From Membranipora membranacea (Eukaryota; Bryozoa; Gymnolaemata; Cheilostomatida; Membraniporidae): a DNA stretch of 60,000 nucleotides. The stretch spans positions 19,036,001 through 19,096,000 of the forward strand of contig OU612065.1 of assembly GCA_914767715.1 (NCBI GenBank), given 5' to 3'. This document shows, piece after piece, positions 26,401 through 37,671 of this stretch. A model generated the notes under the pieces. It did not search any database, was not told where the DNA came from, and saw only the letters and a program-made list of their open reading frames with translations. Each line of letters begins with the position of its first letter. Position 1 is the stretch's first letter. The translations under genes were made by a program, and so were the position numbers.

Positions 26401-29400
26401 GTGAACTTGTAGTATGGTGTGAAGAAAATATACATTACCGTATCATTACCTGCTCGAATTATGCACGTTGCGAAACAACATGGATAGGCATCAAGCTCAA
26501 ACTATATGTCTCAATGTTATTTTCAACCATCAGTCATGATGTTTTGATAGGATTGATTGTGTCGGGATCTTGAAATTGCGGAATACTGACGTAGAAAAAA
26601 GGATCGGCCTGCTGAAAACAAAGAAGAAAAGTACCAAATGTCGACTATTTTTCAGAGTAAACATACCACAGAATGATGGCGGTATCCTCACCCTACAGAC
26701 TGTCTCTACTGTGATAGCTTGCAGTGAGTAGCATACAAAATCTGCCTACAATAGAATACAGAGATAATAAACATTGATTTTCATAGAAGTTGTCTGCTCG
26801 TTGATATTGGGCAGACAATAACATCAGAAGTCTGTTATATGTAAAAATACTACCTGCATTGAAAATGAGGGGCTGCTCATTCTTATAAACAATTAAAATT
26901 ACTTATGATGCTGTTGGTCAACTGTGGTATAAATACAAGCCTCATTTTGACTCTTTACAATGAATTATTACAATAAAATTACAATACATTGAATTATTGA
27001 GATATGTTGATTTTTAATTACAGCTCAGCCAGCTGGCCAGCCCGAGGTTTGCCGGATGTCACTGCACATGTCTCCCATGGTGGGTGGTCAGTCACTGTTT
27101 GTGATTGGTAAGAACTTTGTCAAGGGATTCAGAGTCAAGTTTCAGGAACTGAAGAAAGGCACGGAGGAGGTTATTTGGGAACAAGAGGCGGATGTCGATC
27201 ATGAGTTCACTCACGCCGTAAGTTAGATTCAAGCAGTTAGGTTTGTTGTGAATTCAGTTTCACCATGATTATTTCTCAATTGTTGTCACAGTTCAATGCT
27301 GACAGAGTCACGATCGGTTCATGTGTGACCAATTGAGCTGACTGATGTGTTTGTGAGCGACTGATGCAATGGAAATTTTTAGAAAATGACATTAAACCAC
27401 GCCTAGAATAAATGATAACCCATTCATGAAATTTTGAAGATGATTTGAGCTATTCATTGACGTGTGGCGGTAGTGATTTTATGTACGACCACATGCAGAG
27501 ATGGTGGGTTGTGTGTAATGTCATCACCAAAACACTTCAGATTTTGTCGAACTATTATATCTATTATTATATCCGATGACGGAACAGAGTATCAACTTAT
27601 CCAGCATGCTCGTATTCCAAGATGCTGACACTTTCGTCTTTATTATAGACACATTTTATATGTACTGTACCGTCGTATAAGAATGAGTACAGTTATGGTG
27701 TGGTGAACGCTCAGGTCATAGTGGAAGCTTGTGGTGGTACATGCGAACCAGTTCACTTCCAGTATCATCCAGGTAAGATAAACACCTCTCTTGTGCTGCT
27801 AATACCTTTGTTGCTGGATAGCACGAGTATTGTATACGCATGTACGATTGAATGAAGCCTTGTAAATTATATTTAACGATATTCGTCAAATTCAATTGTG
27901 AGAGGTTGTTCCAGAATGTCAAGAGTTGTTCCCTCACACAAACTGTACATGAAGGAACTAAATGTATTCGACCAATACATGTCTCGGGCTATCAATAATT
28001 GGTCTATAGATCTACAGGACGTGTCACATATTCATTTAAGAAGCATCCGTCGTCATGTTTGGTGTGCAATGTTCATACAACTTGAGCTATCTATCCATAA
28101 ACACCTGTTACATATTTATTTTTTGTGGGTTCATTGAACTAAGGAGTTGGAGAAAGCTCCTTGATTGAAATATTCATTTTACATTGCATGTGTATATATG
28201 TGTATTATTGTACCTCAGACCAAAAGGAGTCACTTGTATCATCAGCAACAAGCCCAATGTCGTCGAGTAACTCGCTGACTACAAATGCTGACAGCAGCAG
28301 CGGCGGTAGTATGAATAACAACACACCTATGTCATCGGCAGCAGCCACACCTGCTTCTAATCATGAGTCACCCCGGTCATTTGTCTCGCCAGGTACAACT
28401 ACTTACTTTAGAGAGTATACCTACCTTACCTTTCAGCTGTACATTACATTGTATTTATTTACCTATAGGAAATCATGTTTGTTTGTCTCGTTAGTTAAAT
28501 TCCAGTTGTGATTCCGGATGGAATTCACTTGCTAGTTCTGTGGGTCATTATACCTGAATGATCAGGATGATCCATAGTTTTGGAATCTAAAATAAGAGGT
28601 GTTAGAGCCGGAAGCGAAATAGTGGAATTTTACTACTTACCAATACCTTACCTATGTAGTTATGTAATTCAAATCATCCTACACTGAACAGTAGGTGTGT
28701 TGACAGGCCAGGATTCTTAGCAGTATTTCTGTTGACTAAAAAAGGAAACTTGCCCATACTACTTTACGAGGCAAATTATGGAGATCAACTTTTATGCCCA
28801 TCTGCGTTGATATAATAAACTTGAGATTTACCTTGGTCTATAACCTTGACACTCAGCTGTTTGTAACTTGATGTTGTTAACCCTTTGCAGAGGCGTTAGA
28901 GTTGGTTGCGCAACTCCAACAGCAACAATCATCACAGAATTCTAATAAAATGTTCCAAATACCGGATGGTGTTGATTTTATATCACAAGAAAGCAATCAC
29001 TCTCAACGGAATTCTAGTAAGTGCGGTACTCGATCTGTTATCATGTTTTTAATGTTTGCTAGTAAAGCATGATGCCTTCATTGCTTGACTTTATATTCAC
29101 CTTTCCTATTTTTTAAAAAGACTCTCAGCGTCACAACAACTGACCCAATACAGTAACAATAACAGTAATCAGTGAGGATCTTGTCATACAGTCCAATTGG
29201 GGGTGTTATCAACAATCCCATAATGCAATGTTGGTCTGGAATTCCTAAGAGTTTACCTCTTGAATGATATCATTTACCTGTTCTCCCTGAAATCTAGACT
29301 CAACAGCATTATAAGATGGGACCTTCACTTTAACATGGCCATCCTATTAATATCTTCAATCATTTGTTGCCTAATCTATGTTGCTTTAGATTTTGTGTCT

Positions 29401-29550
29401 GAGGTGAAACCGATAGGAATACCGAATCATTACGGGGGCCAGAGCATGTCAGGCTCATTATTAGACTACTCAAACAGCAGTAACCATAACGGTAATGAAG
29501 GAAACTCATTGGGTGGAAACGACTCTTCAAACTATATATGTCATCAGTGA
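17041..29550 (+). CDS. NFAT5: NFAT5-like Rel-homology transcription factor, complete
   Basis: DNA-binding transcription factor of the NFAT family. Thirteen phase-consistent coding exons: 17041-17167, 19489-19716, 20865-21061, 22063-22241, 23550-23759, 24874-25054, 25908-26098, 26551-26723, 27024-27217, 27649-27772, 28219-28392, 28891-29016, 29390-29550. They give 754 residues. Residues 1 to about 335 are low-complexity and Ser/His-rich. The Rel-homology domain spans about 336-495, with the DNA-recognition loop [15 protein letters not shown] at about 350, then [11 protein letters not shown] and [10 protein letters not shown]. The IPT/TIG domain spans 496-602 ([20 protein letters not shown]). 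The tail is Ser/Asn-rich. ARY in the loop, GFYQACR and KTKKKST match NFAT5 (TonEBP) rather than NFATc1-4. I see no PxIxIT calcineurin site, as expected for NFAT5. It is about half the length of human NFAT5, lacking the long glutamine-rich tail. Which first exon is used is uncertain. Confidence 0.93.
18582..18654 (+). CDS. NFAT5: Candidate alternative first exon of the NFAT5-like gene
   Basis: ATG at 18582 opens a 24-codon frame ([20 protein letters not shown], then IHES) that ends in phase 1 at a GTGAAT donor (18655). This is the phase needed to join exon 2 at 19489, giving an Asp codon at the junction. The 736-residue product would have a basic N-terminus where the 17041 start gives an acidic, Met-rich one. 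Alternative first exons are known in vertebrate NFAT genes. Transcript evidence is needed to choose. Confidence 0.5.
21798..21846. repeat. Poly-C tract with CCCCAAA repeats (G-quadruplex candidate)
   Basis: Nineteen C, then AAACCCC three times in various lengths, then a further C run, in the NFAT5 intron before exon 22063. The minus strand carries four G tracts spaced by TTT (GGGGTTTGGGGTTTGGGG), a classic quadruplex pattern. Confidence 0.85.
22350..22472. repeat. Tandem repeat, about 25-bp unit, alternating purine-pyrimidine
   Basis: Imperfect copies of ACATACGTACACGTACATGC lie in the intron after NFAT5 exon 4. Open frames on both strands here come from the repeat. The alternating purine-pyrimidine pattern favours Z-DNA. 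Confidence 0.8.
23887..24126. mobile_element. 240-bp foldback element in NFAT5 intron
   Basis: Arms of about 110 bases are inverted copies with few mismatches: ATATGAGCTCTCAAAATG at the left and CATTTTGAGAGCTCATAT at the right, meeting near AACATTTTTAATGGTGTT. Inner arms share AGGTTGACCAATCAGGTGCC. TA is present at each end, so a mariner-type TA duplication is possible; no longer duplication is seen. Confidence 0.8.
24793..24846. repeat. AT microsatellite
   Basis: Runs of TATATATA interrupted by AATATTATA, about 30 bases upstream of the NFAT5 Rel-domain exon at 24874. Confidence 0.9.
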
Positions 29551-31566
29551 TAGAAACAAGGAAGACCAACTAAGTGTATCGCTGCTTACTGCTATGCCGT
29601 CAGCTGTTACCATCCGTTGTGAAACGATGGAGAACTGCAGTGTGATCTGAATTAATATTTTACTATGCTTATATAAAGTACTTCAATGCGACTCGCAAGC
29701 TTTGTAGGAGTGATAATGCGAGGTTATTTCGCAATAATTGGGCATGCAAGGTTTGATATACTGGAGTCGTTTTCAAAAAGCGGAGATGCTTCGATGCTAC
29801 AATGCAGCGGTGTTGACATTACAGTATTTTGGTATTTTCTTCAACAGCCAGGCCCACCTCTCAATCTATACAGTTGTATTATCTTGCATAACAGTATTCC
29901 CTCCCAGTGTTGTGGATTTCGTTGTTTTTTTTTCGTGCCGTGCCAATCATCAACTATCCATATCTATTAATTCCCTCATCATTTCCATTAGAAAGCAAAA
30001 CCAAATTATAAGTTGCCACACGTGAAAAAAAACACCGGTATGTAGGTCATCATAGTGTTTGAGCTCCCCTGTGTAGGATTTCTCCTAAAAAAGGGAATAT
30101 ATGAGCAGAGCTTTAGGATAAGGATAGGCTTTAAGCACTTGCACAACTTGTGTCCTTGATCATCGAATATATGAAAAGAAAATCTAGCTTTCTGGACTTG
30201 AGGATTGGGTTTAAATATTGAGAGGTTAATTCCATTTTTAATCAAATTCTGATTATCATGATCTTGTGATACACTATTTCACTCACCTTTATTTTTGTGC
30301 ACATATGTACGTAAATGTATGATAAGTTCTTTTTTGTAGAACTAGGGACCAATGTTTTTGACAGCATATAGTATTATCATCTAACCAGAACATAAAACAA
30401 TATTTTGACACCTATATAAGTTACATTGAGTTGTGTTGTGGATTATTTTATGATGTTACGATGTCTTTGTGGCATGGCCATGAATCGATGGATGGATTTT
30501 ATTGAGGGAGAGGGGGGGGGCACATGAATTGGGAGCAAACAAGATTCATGGCTGTAGCTCATTGTCCCTGTGTGAACCGACAATATCATAAATTAAAATT
30601 AAATACAGCTCTACAATAAATAATTTTTCATTCAACTTTGTCAGGAATTCCTTAGATTGTTATTTTGTGCGAATTATGCTCAACACTTGCCTATTGGTGA
30701 CATATTTTTGCAAATCTTTGACGTCCAATATGAATTCTAACTTAATTGGCAGTACAGTCTTACAATGTAGAGGATTTTTCATTGAAAAATAGATTCCATC
30801 ATCTATGCGGCTCTGTTTTTCATGCAATGAAATGGTCTGCTGCAATTGCTTGACTGATGCAAGCTTTTTCAAATTTAGTGATCAGCAATTTCATAATAAC
30901 CTGAATGCATTGGCCTGTGCTTAGTCATCTGCTAATCTGCAGGGTTTGAGCTAAGCACTAGCCAAGACAACAGGTAACAACCTTTTTCCTAATATGGTAG
31001 AGAAATATTTTCTCTACTATATTTGCTAGCCTTTTTAGTCCCATAGCCCGATGAGTTTACAACATATTTTCAACTTGCATTTATTATTATTGTTTATTCC
31101 ATATACAGTGTATTTTTAATATTTGGTGACTTGCCATAGCTCGAGATTTGATGTGTACATTATGATGTCATAATCGTGAGGACTCGTAACACTTTTGTAC
31201 CCAATTGTAATAATTATTATCTTGTTTCCTTGAGTGCAAAAATAAATATTTGGCAGTTGTCCATAAATATCAGAAAACAGAAAAACCTCTCAGTGCAGAT
31301 CGTGTATTTAAAATGTTGGAACAAGAAGGTTTGAATATCGTGGATAATCTCAATATCCAAAGATTTAGATGCAATGCAGTAATCTGCAAATACTTTGTTA
31401 CTGATGTTTTTTTTGAATGGGGATTGGTGCCTCAAGGACATACATACGTCTGGGATTATTGCCAAAGACATGATGTGGGTGCAGTGTTAGGGTGATCAGC
31501 AATTTGGCTACACTCGTTAGTAAAGGATGGCAGGATAGGATAGGGGGTGGACTGTGCCATAGATTA
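29551..31566. other. Gap between NFAT5 stop and lectin-receptor 3' end
   Basis: No gene recognised. It should hold the NFAT5 3' UTR; an AATAAA at 30615-30620 is a candidate poly(A) signal about 1.07 kb after the stop. TTTATT at 31093-31098 is a candidate poly(A) signal for the converging minus-strand receptor gene. A frame at 31250-31495 (plus) has no family match. Confidence 0.4.
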
Positions 31567-31723
31567 TCACAAAATAGTTGAATCCAGTAGCAGTTTGTGG
31601 GACAATGCTGGAACATCGACAGGGTCATCATCTAGATCCAAATCAGCAGACATGGTGACCTCACCAGCATCAGAGTTACTCAACATCGGCAGCTCGGATC
31701 TCTTACTAACTGATAATACCCGT
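31567..31723 (-). CDS. Candidate alternative terminal (cytoplasmic tail) exon of the lectin receptor
   Basis: On the minus strand a strong acceptor (TATTATGTTGCAG) precedes a frame from 31723 to a TGA at 31569-31567. Its one leading base completes the AG left by the transmembrane exon at 33299, exactly as the main tail exon (32396) does. The 51-residue tail begins RVLSVSKRSELPML, resembling the basic start of the main tail (KVRVAKRRSF), then runs acidic (DLDLDDDPVD). It lacks the NPAY motif. The opposite strand also has a long frame over these bases, but without splice logic. I infer mutually exclusive 3' exons. Confidence 0.55.
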
Positions 31724-32152
31724 CTGCAACATAATATAAAAGACATAATGTGCACCGAGCATGTGCTTAATACTTTGCGACTCGACAAGGTTTCACATTG
31801 TCAGTTTAAACAAATGTTGAGTGTCAGAAGCACCTTCTTCTGGATCAAGTTTGATTTAATTCGCCTGCATTTCATTTTCATTCTCAGCAATTTTAGCTAA
31901 CTAGATAAAACTTGATCTCAATTTGTTCATAGTCTAGGTGTTGCATCATTTGTCCATGGGTCTACCATCAATATCACAGAAAGTTATTCGCACTCTTTCA
32001 ACTGTGTGGTCTAAAAACAGGCACATGACTCGACTAGATGATAATCCTAATCAACCTTTCCAAAATGTGTACTGATATCATCATTATCCAAGAATATTTC
32101 TAGAAGTTGTCTTCGGTTAGATTCATAAAAAAAGTCTATATATAAAACTGGC

Positions 32153-35100
32153 TTACTCGACCCGTAGTTTAGGGCTCTGGTCTTGCGCCTTGGCAAGACT
32201 ATCAGCTTTCTCACTGGCATCGTCCCCCTCTACCACTCGCTTCTGAATAGACTCGATATCAAAGGTGACTGCTGCCACAGCACGGGTAGCGTCGCTCTCA
32301 TCCTGCGGCTCATCCACCAGATAGGCAGGATTCAACCGGAACTGTTTCTGTGAGACAATCTGTTCAAAGCTTCTCCGCTTTGCTACCCGCACCTTTCTAG
32401 TTAACAAGGAGATCAAACAAAGGTGGTTTTCAGTTTTGTCAGCACAATTAAACAAAGAATGCAGCTTGCCAAATTGCCCAAAAATTGCTTCAAAGGTGAG
32501 CGCGTCAGGTCCTGAACACCAATAGATGCAATATAGTAGGCATTTTTCTATGGAGGCTATAAAATGTGAAACCCAACATTGTAGAACGATTATTGGCCTG
32601 ACCCGGCAAAAAAAACATGGAAAGCCAGAATACCCCTCCGTACCTTCAGTGTCAGGTACAATGCTTTATGTTTGTTCTAGTGGGGGCATTTCACACCATG
32701 GTTAGGATGCGTTCAGGAGCCCAGTTGGGTTGATGGGAAAGTTTTTTCCATTTGTTGTGACAGACTGAATCGATGGAATATCAATTACTGTTTGCATCAC
32801 CGGATGAAAGATGGTGACTATCCAACAAACAATGATAGTTTGTTATAACTGTAGTCCGAGGCATAGGGAGGGTGACAGGGCAACCATTTTTTAGTCCACT
32901 CTTTCCGCAGACATGATTAATGAAGTCATATATTCTTTACAGACAAGTTAAGTACAGAATATGACTTGAGACAGATTCTAGGGACCGATGTAGGAAAACA
33001 CCAACAGCATAAATACCTGATATTAATCGACCAATTTGCTTAATGGAAGGCGGAATGTCCTAATACCTACTAAGGATTCGCTCATTTTATTGATGTTGAT
33101 GTTTTCCAATCGTTGCAACAGAGCAAAACAGGCGTTTTCCTTTCTGAAAATATTCGTTGGCTCTAATACATTGTATACCACAACAGCAAAGATTGTAGTT
33201 GGACTGGCAAATCATGGTAAAATGATTTCATAACAAGTCTTTATTTCATAACAGGATTTCATCAGTTAGATGGATGTCAAGTCAGAGGATTAACTCACCT
33301 CTGTAGGATAAGACGTATTAAGATAACGATGATGACAATGACGACCAATGCTAGAATTACACCCAATACAGCATACAGTAGTATATCTGTAAAATGATGA
33401 CGGAACAATTTAAATGTTAATTCTGTCTTTGCACATTTGCACATTGTTAAAAGGGGCTGGTTTCCGTTCATAAAAATTCCATTCATATTGAATGCCGGAT
33501 CAGATTTTATCAAATCTCTCACAGCACTCCGAACTTAGACCTACTTGATGGTTTTACTTTTCCAGACCCCTCACTCCCTCCAGCGCTTGGTTGAGTTATT
33601 GGAGGACTTGGACTTGTGGTGGTTGGAATAACGGTATCTTCCTCACTCTCATATATATCAGGGTTAACTAAAATAGAATATTATTTGTATTTGAATATGG
33701 AAAATAACTAACAGCTTGAGTTAAAGCTATAGTAGCGCCTCTCCATATTTGATATCATATTGAAGGTCTAAGTGAGAGATCTGTGGCAGCTTTTTAATTA
33801 GATTCTGGATATAGTTGAAACTTTTAGCTTTACTGGAAAGAAAATTCTTCTCAACTTTATTCAACCTCTTTATTGCTCTATAAGATATAAATATGTCTGA
33901 CATGCTCAAATGCCATATATGTTTACCCTACCAGATATCACAAACTCAAATGCGCTACTTTAAAGGGCAACCAAGGTTTCGCAGCAATGCATTAATGGGT
34001 AGCTAATAATGTGCTGGGCAGCATCAGCTTTGTGCATTACGCGATGCAAAACTCAAAGTAGTTGCTGACTCTAAGCTGGGTAACACTTCAGTTTAGGGGA
34101 GGTTCCAAGACTTTGCTGTAATAACTATAGAGCACAGGCTAAATAATAACAGGAACAGGAAACTGCTATGTGGTATTCTCTTTTAGCTGAGTTTGAGTGC
34201 CTGATGGAAGAAATGTTTCACAAGAATTCTGGCTGAATAATCATCCGAATTATATTTTGTCTTTTTCCCCATGCAGAAGGTGCAATCTGCTATTAATCAA
34301 TGGCCATCAATGAGAAGTTGTTTGAAACCTTGGTTGCACTTTAACTTTAAAATGGAGCTTTTTAGGTCTATTTGTTATGCTTTTTGCTATTTGTGGATGA
34401 AAGGGGTTTCTCAATGATCTCCCTTGCATGTAGTACGCCAACAGAGCACAGTCATAGACAATTTTTTTTTATCAATATGTAGAGGAAAGGTAACTATGAT
34501 GATTTGAGATAAGGCTGCTATGTAAATTTTCAGCGCATCAAGGATAGACTGAGGACCAGGCTTCATTCCATGTTGTCATCTCATCGATACTTACCAGATT
34601 GGCAGATGTAGTTATATTTAGCGGTACATCTTCTTGTGACCCAATAAAGCGTATTATCATCTTCACTGCTCATGGCTACACATGACATTCTACCGTTACT
34701 GTTAGCTGGATAGTAACTCCTCCAGTTTGTATAGATCAAATCCTGACCTGTCTGCCACCACACCCACAATCTGCTAGCTCCACCTATCCACACATCATTA
34801 TTATCTAAAAGACCATCATGCCATCAAGGGTTAGTTTCGCTTAAGCAGTCAGCTCCCTTACAATTCATTGATACAAAAACATACAGAAATCTGTCTCTCA
34901 CACAATCCTCCACAACAATGACACCAATTATCTTGAAAATTCTCTACTCTGTATTGTTTTGAAGCAAGGAACCTGGACAAGGATGATTGTGAAGGAGTTG
35001 AGTTATCCTCTCTCTTTGACATAGTAAAGAAACTCCTAAGTTATGTGTACCAGAGTCTTACTGACCAATGGTCCCTTGCTACTGCTACTAGGGTATCAGC

Positions 35101-37064
35101 TGACACTCTGTGTGCCTCACCAAAATATTACTGGAATTTCAACATCGATATGGATTTAATACTTCTATCCAACTCAAATTTATTGGGTTCCTCTACTATA
35201 TTTATCTAGTTTTGCTGAGGCTTGCTGAGGTTTATGAGTGCTGCACGATTTTATCTCAGCTTGTTGTATGTGGGAAAACGTCAAAGTAGAATTCAAATCA
35301 TATACATGTATGTGTGACAGTGGGATGAATATGCAGAATAACAACCTTAGTGCGGTTGTTTGCCTTTCACCAAGATCATGACCGTGATCTGTTGATAAAA
35401 ATAACTAGTACTAAAATTTTCCATGTATTTGTCAGGTTAGTTGTTTAAGTAGGATGTCATTGCTGTCAATAAGTCTAAATGATGTGGCTATGAGACACAT
35501 GATCTACGATTAGAACTGACTGATATTACCTGCGAATGCCAAGAAGTATTGCCTCATTATGCTATGCACCGACTCATCTGTGATGGATGCTATATCTCCT
35601 CTACTATGTAGACTACATTTATGCCTAGCATCGAACCAGGTCTCTGTGTCATCACTCAACAACCAGCAGCGGTCATTGTAATACAATCCTAAACAGTCCT
35701 TGATGGATGCCACCTCTATCAAATATATACCACAAATGTGAGTAGCACGGAAACAGGCAACATAAGGAATATTCTAGGTAGCCTATATATAGTAATTACC
35801 AAAGCAAAGTTACTGTACCCTTTTTCAAAATCTCTGATCTGCTGAGACTGCATAGATGGATCGCTCAGATTTGTTTACGGGCCTGTCACAACTTAGGTCA
35901 ACCACGTTCACACCTACTCACCAAAGGAACAGATATATTTAGCTTTTAGCCAGCACTGTCTGTCGGCCCACTGGTACTCGCTGTCAGCCGTGGCCAGCAA
36001 ACAAACTTCATAAAGGGAATTCTCCGCGTTATCTGGCTCATTATCACTCCAAGCTGTGAATTTCCAGTCATCACCTACAATTTTGAAACTTGTTATTTCA
36101 GTCACATCACAATTATTGTAAATATAGTAAGACTTCCATAACAAGGATATAGATGGGTGTTTATGGGGATAAAAAATGTTCCGTTGACCAAAAAAGGATC
36201 CCATTGAGACTTCATTTCAATTCAAATTTGTACCAGATTTAACAATTTCAAAGCTTCGTAGTGCCAAAAAGAACAAACAGCATCCACTTCTTCCTTTATC
36301 ATAGTGTCCTATATACATCACTTTGAGAATGTGCTCATCTGCAGGCCATGGCCTACTCATCTAAATGCGGAACCATCATAGGCAGTCATTTGTTTGAATT
36401 AAAACTTTACCTATCATCCAAAGCCAGCCAGTATCTACCTCCCTGCTACCTATCCATATGTCGGGCATTACCCCCGCACCGATCCACTGCTGTAGGAATG
36501 CTTGCTGATCTGCTGAAGTTATCGTCACTAAGCTGGAGCTTATCTGATCACAGTGAGAGGCTGCCTGCTGCCATGTGGAGGGGATCGTGACATACTGATA
36601 GCATAAGTCATCTGAGCATCTCCTCTCCATGTTGGCTATGAATTAAGAGAGGATGTATACATAACAGCCGCTTACGGTAAATGTTCAGAATTTTGTTCTG
36701 GATAGTCTAACTGCACAAACAACTTCAAGTGTGAGTTTGTGGCATCACAATGTAATGCCACAAACACACACTTGCAGCCATCTGGGCACTTAAGCTAGGT
36801 TCTTGATATTGTTACCGTATCATAAAACCTTCGGCATCCTCTAGAACTTTTTAATCGTGAACAGCATGCTACGAAAAGTCAAGAAGGTCACGCTGCCTGA
36901 AAAATGGTTATCAACTTCATCGTAAAAAAGTCTGAAGACCCTCAGAAGGGTAACATGGCTATTATTTGATGACTAAACAGCCTACCTGAGCAATTAGAGG
37001 TTGAGCAGAAAAGCAAGATGGTTCCCAGTTGAAAAAGTCGAGAGAAGCTCCCTGTTGACAACAT
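32153..37064 (-). CDS. Type I membrane receptor with two C-type lectin domains
   Basis: Cell-surface or endocytic receptor. Eight coding exons, all phases matched: 37064-36986, 36635-36411, 36074-35922, 35715-35530, 34804-34595, 33667-33545, 33386-33299, 32396-32153; 435 residues. Residues 1-26 form a signal peptide (hydrophobic LGTILLFCS). CTLD1 (about 28-153) has DIWIGSREV, WSDNEPDN and WADRQCWLKAKYIC, so it keeps an EPD calcium/sugar motif and a WND-like site. CTLD2 (about 157-285) has DVWIGGASRLWVWW and YNYICQS, but no EPN/QPD or WND, so it probably does not bind sugar through calcium. A Ser/Thr/Pro stalk (286-325) carries the run PTTTSPSPP, then one membrane helix (AVLGVILALVVIVIIVILI) and an 81-residue tail with NPAY near 377-380, a clathrin/PTB-type internalisation motif. 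No ITAM or ITIM is seen. A MITE lies in the intron before the stalk exon. Exact orthology is unknown. Confidence 0.92.
33964..34340. mobile_element. MITE with TTAA flanks, copy 2 (lectin-receptor intron)
   Basis: Ends are AGGGCAACCAAGGTTTCG and TTGAAACCTTGGTTGCACT, with TTAA at 33960-33963 and 34341-34344. The interior aligns along its length with copy 1 at 14627-14973, with small insertions and deletions. It sits in the intron between the second CTLD2 exon and the stalk exon. Confidence 0.8.
36726..36774. repeat. Short hairpin in lectin-receptor intron 1
   Basis: Left arm CAAGTGTGAGTTTGTGGCAT and right arm ATGCCACAAACACACACTTG pair over 20 bases with one mismatch around a 9-base loop. It could be a small foldback element or a structured RNA; no target duplication was found. 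Confidence 0.7.
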
Positions 37065-37671
37065 AATGTAGAACAAAGATGGCAATAAAATGCCGACTAT
37101 AGCATAATAATTAAATAAAGACTTGATATATGACAGGGAGGGCGTGACTTTTGTTATGACTTTTCTGTGACCATGATGGACTATACTAACGTGACTGAGG
37201 CCACTGTGTGTCGTAGCATTGGATAAGGTATTAATATTTAATGTTAATTATTCTAATTTACTAATTAAGAGAAATAACTCCTCACAACAATACTTCAAAT
37301 ACAGTAATTAAACCTACTGGTACATGTCACATAATTACAGCAATGCCAGTCAATGTCATGTAATGAAATATGAACTTATCACTCGGAAATCAATAACTAA
37401 ATAACCAAGTGGTGTTAACATTGGGGAAGGCGAATTTCTTGATCAGAGCCACTAATATTTCAATTCCGTTGCTATTGTCTTGTCACATGGTATAGATGGG
37501 ACAGCACAAAATTATGATGAATTAATTACCTTCTTAACACACTTGTAGGTATGCATCACAAGCAACCATCAATAATTACTTGTGCAATATAATATATTAT
37601 ATGAGACTGATCAATTATATACATCATATTTACACAATGATAGAACTGCGCTTTGTCAAATCAGAAAATAT

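Noticed and set aside
31250-31495. Plus-strand 81-residue frame (MAVVHKYQKTEKPL...)
   Set aside because: No recognised family, overlapped by an equally long minus frame, no splice support.
31547-31900. Plus-strand 117-residue frame with Ser-rich segment
   Set aside because: It overlaps the minus-strand candidate tail exon, which has a strong acceptor and the right phase; the plus frame has no start or splice context and no family match.
36348-36590. Plus-strand 80-residue frame
   Set aside because: Antisense to the first CTLD exon of the lectin receptor.
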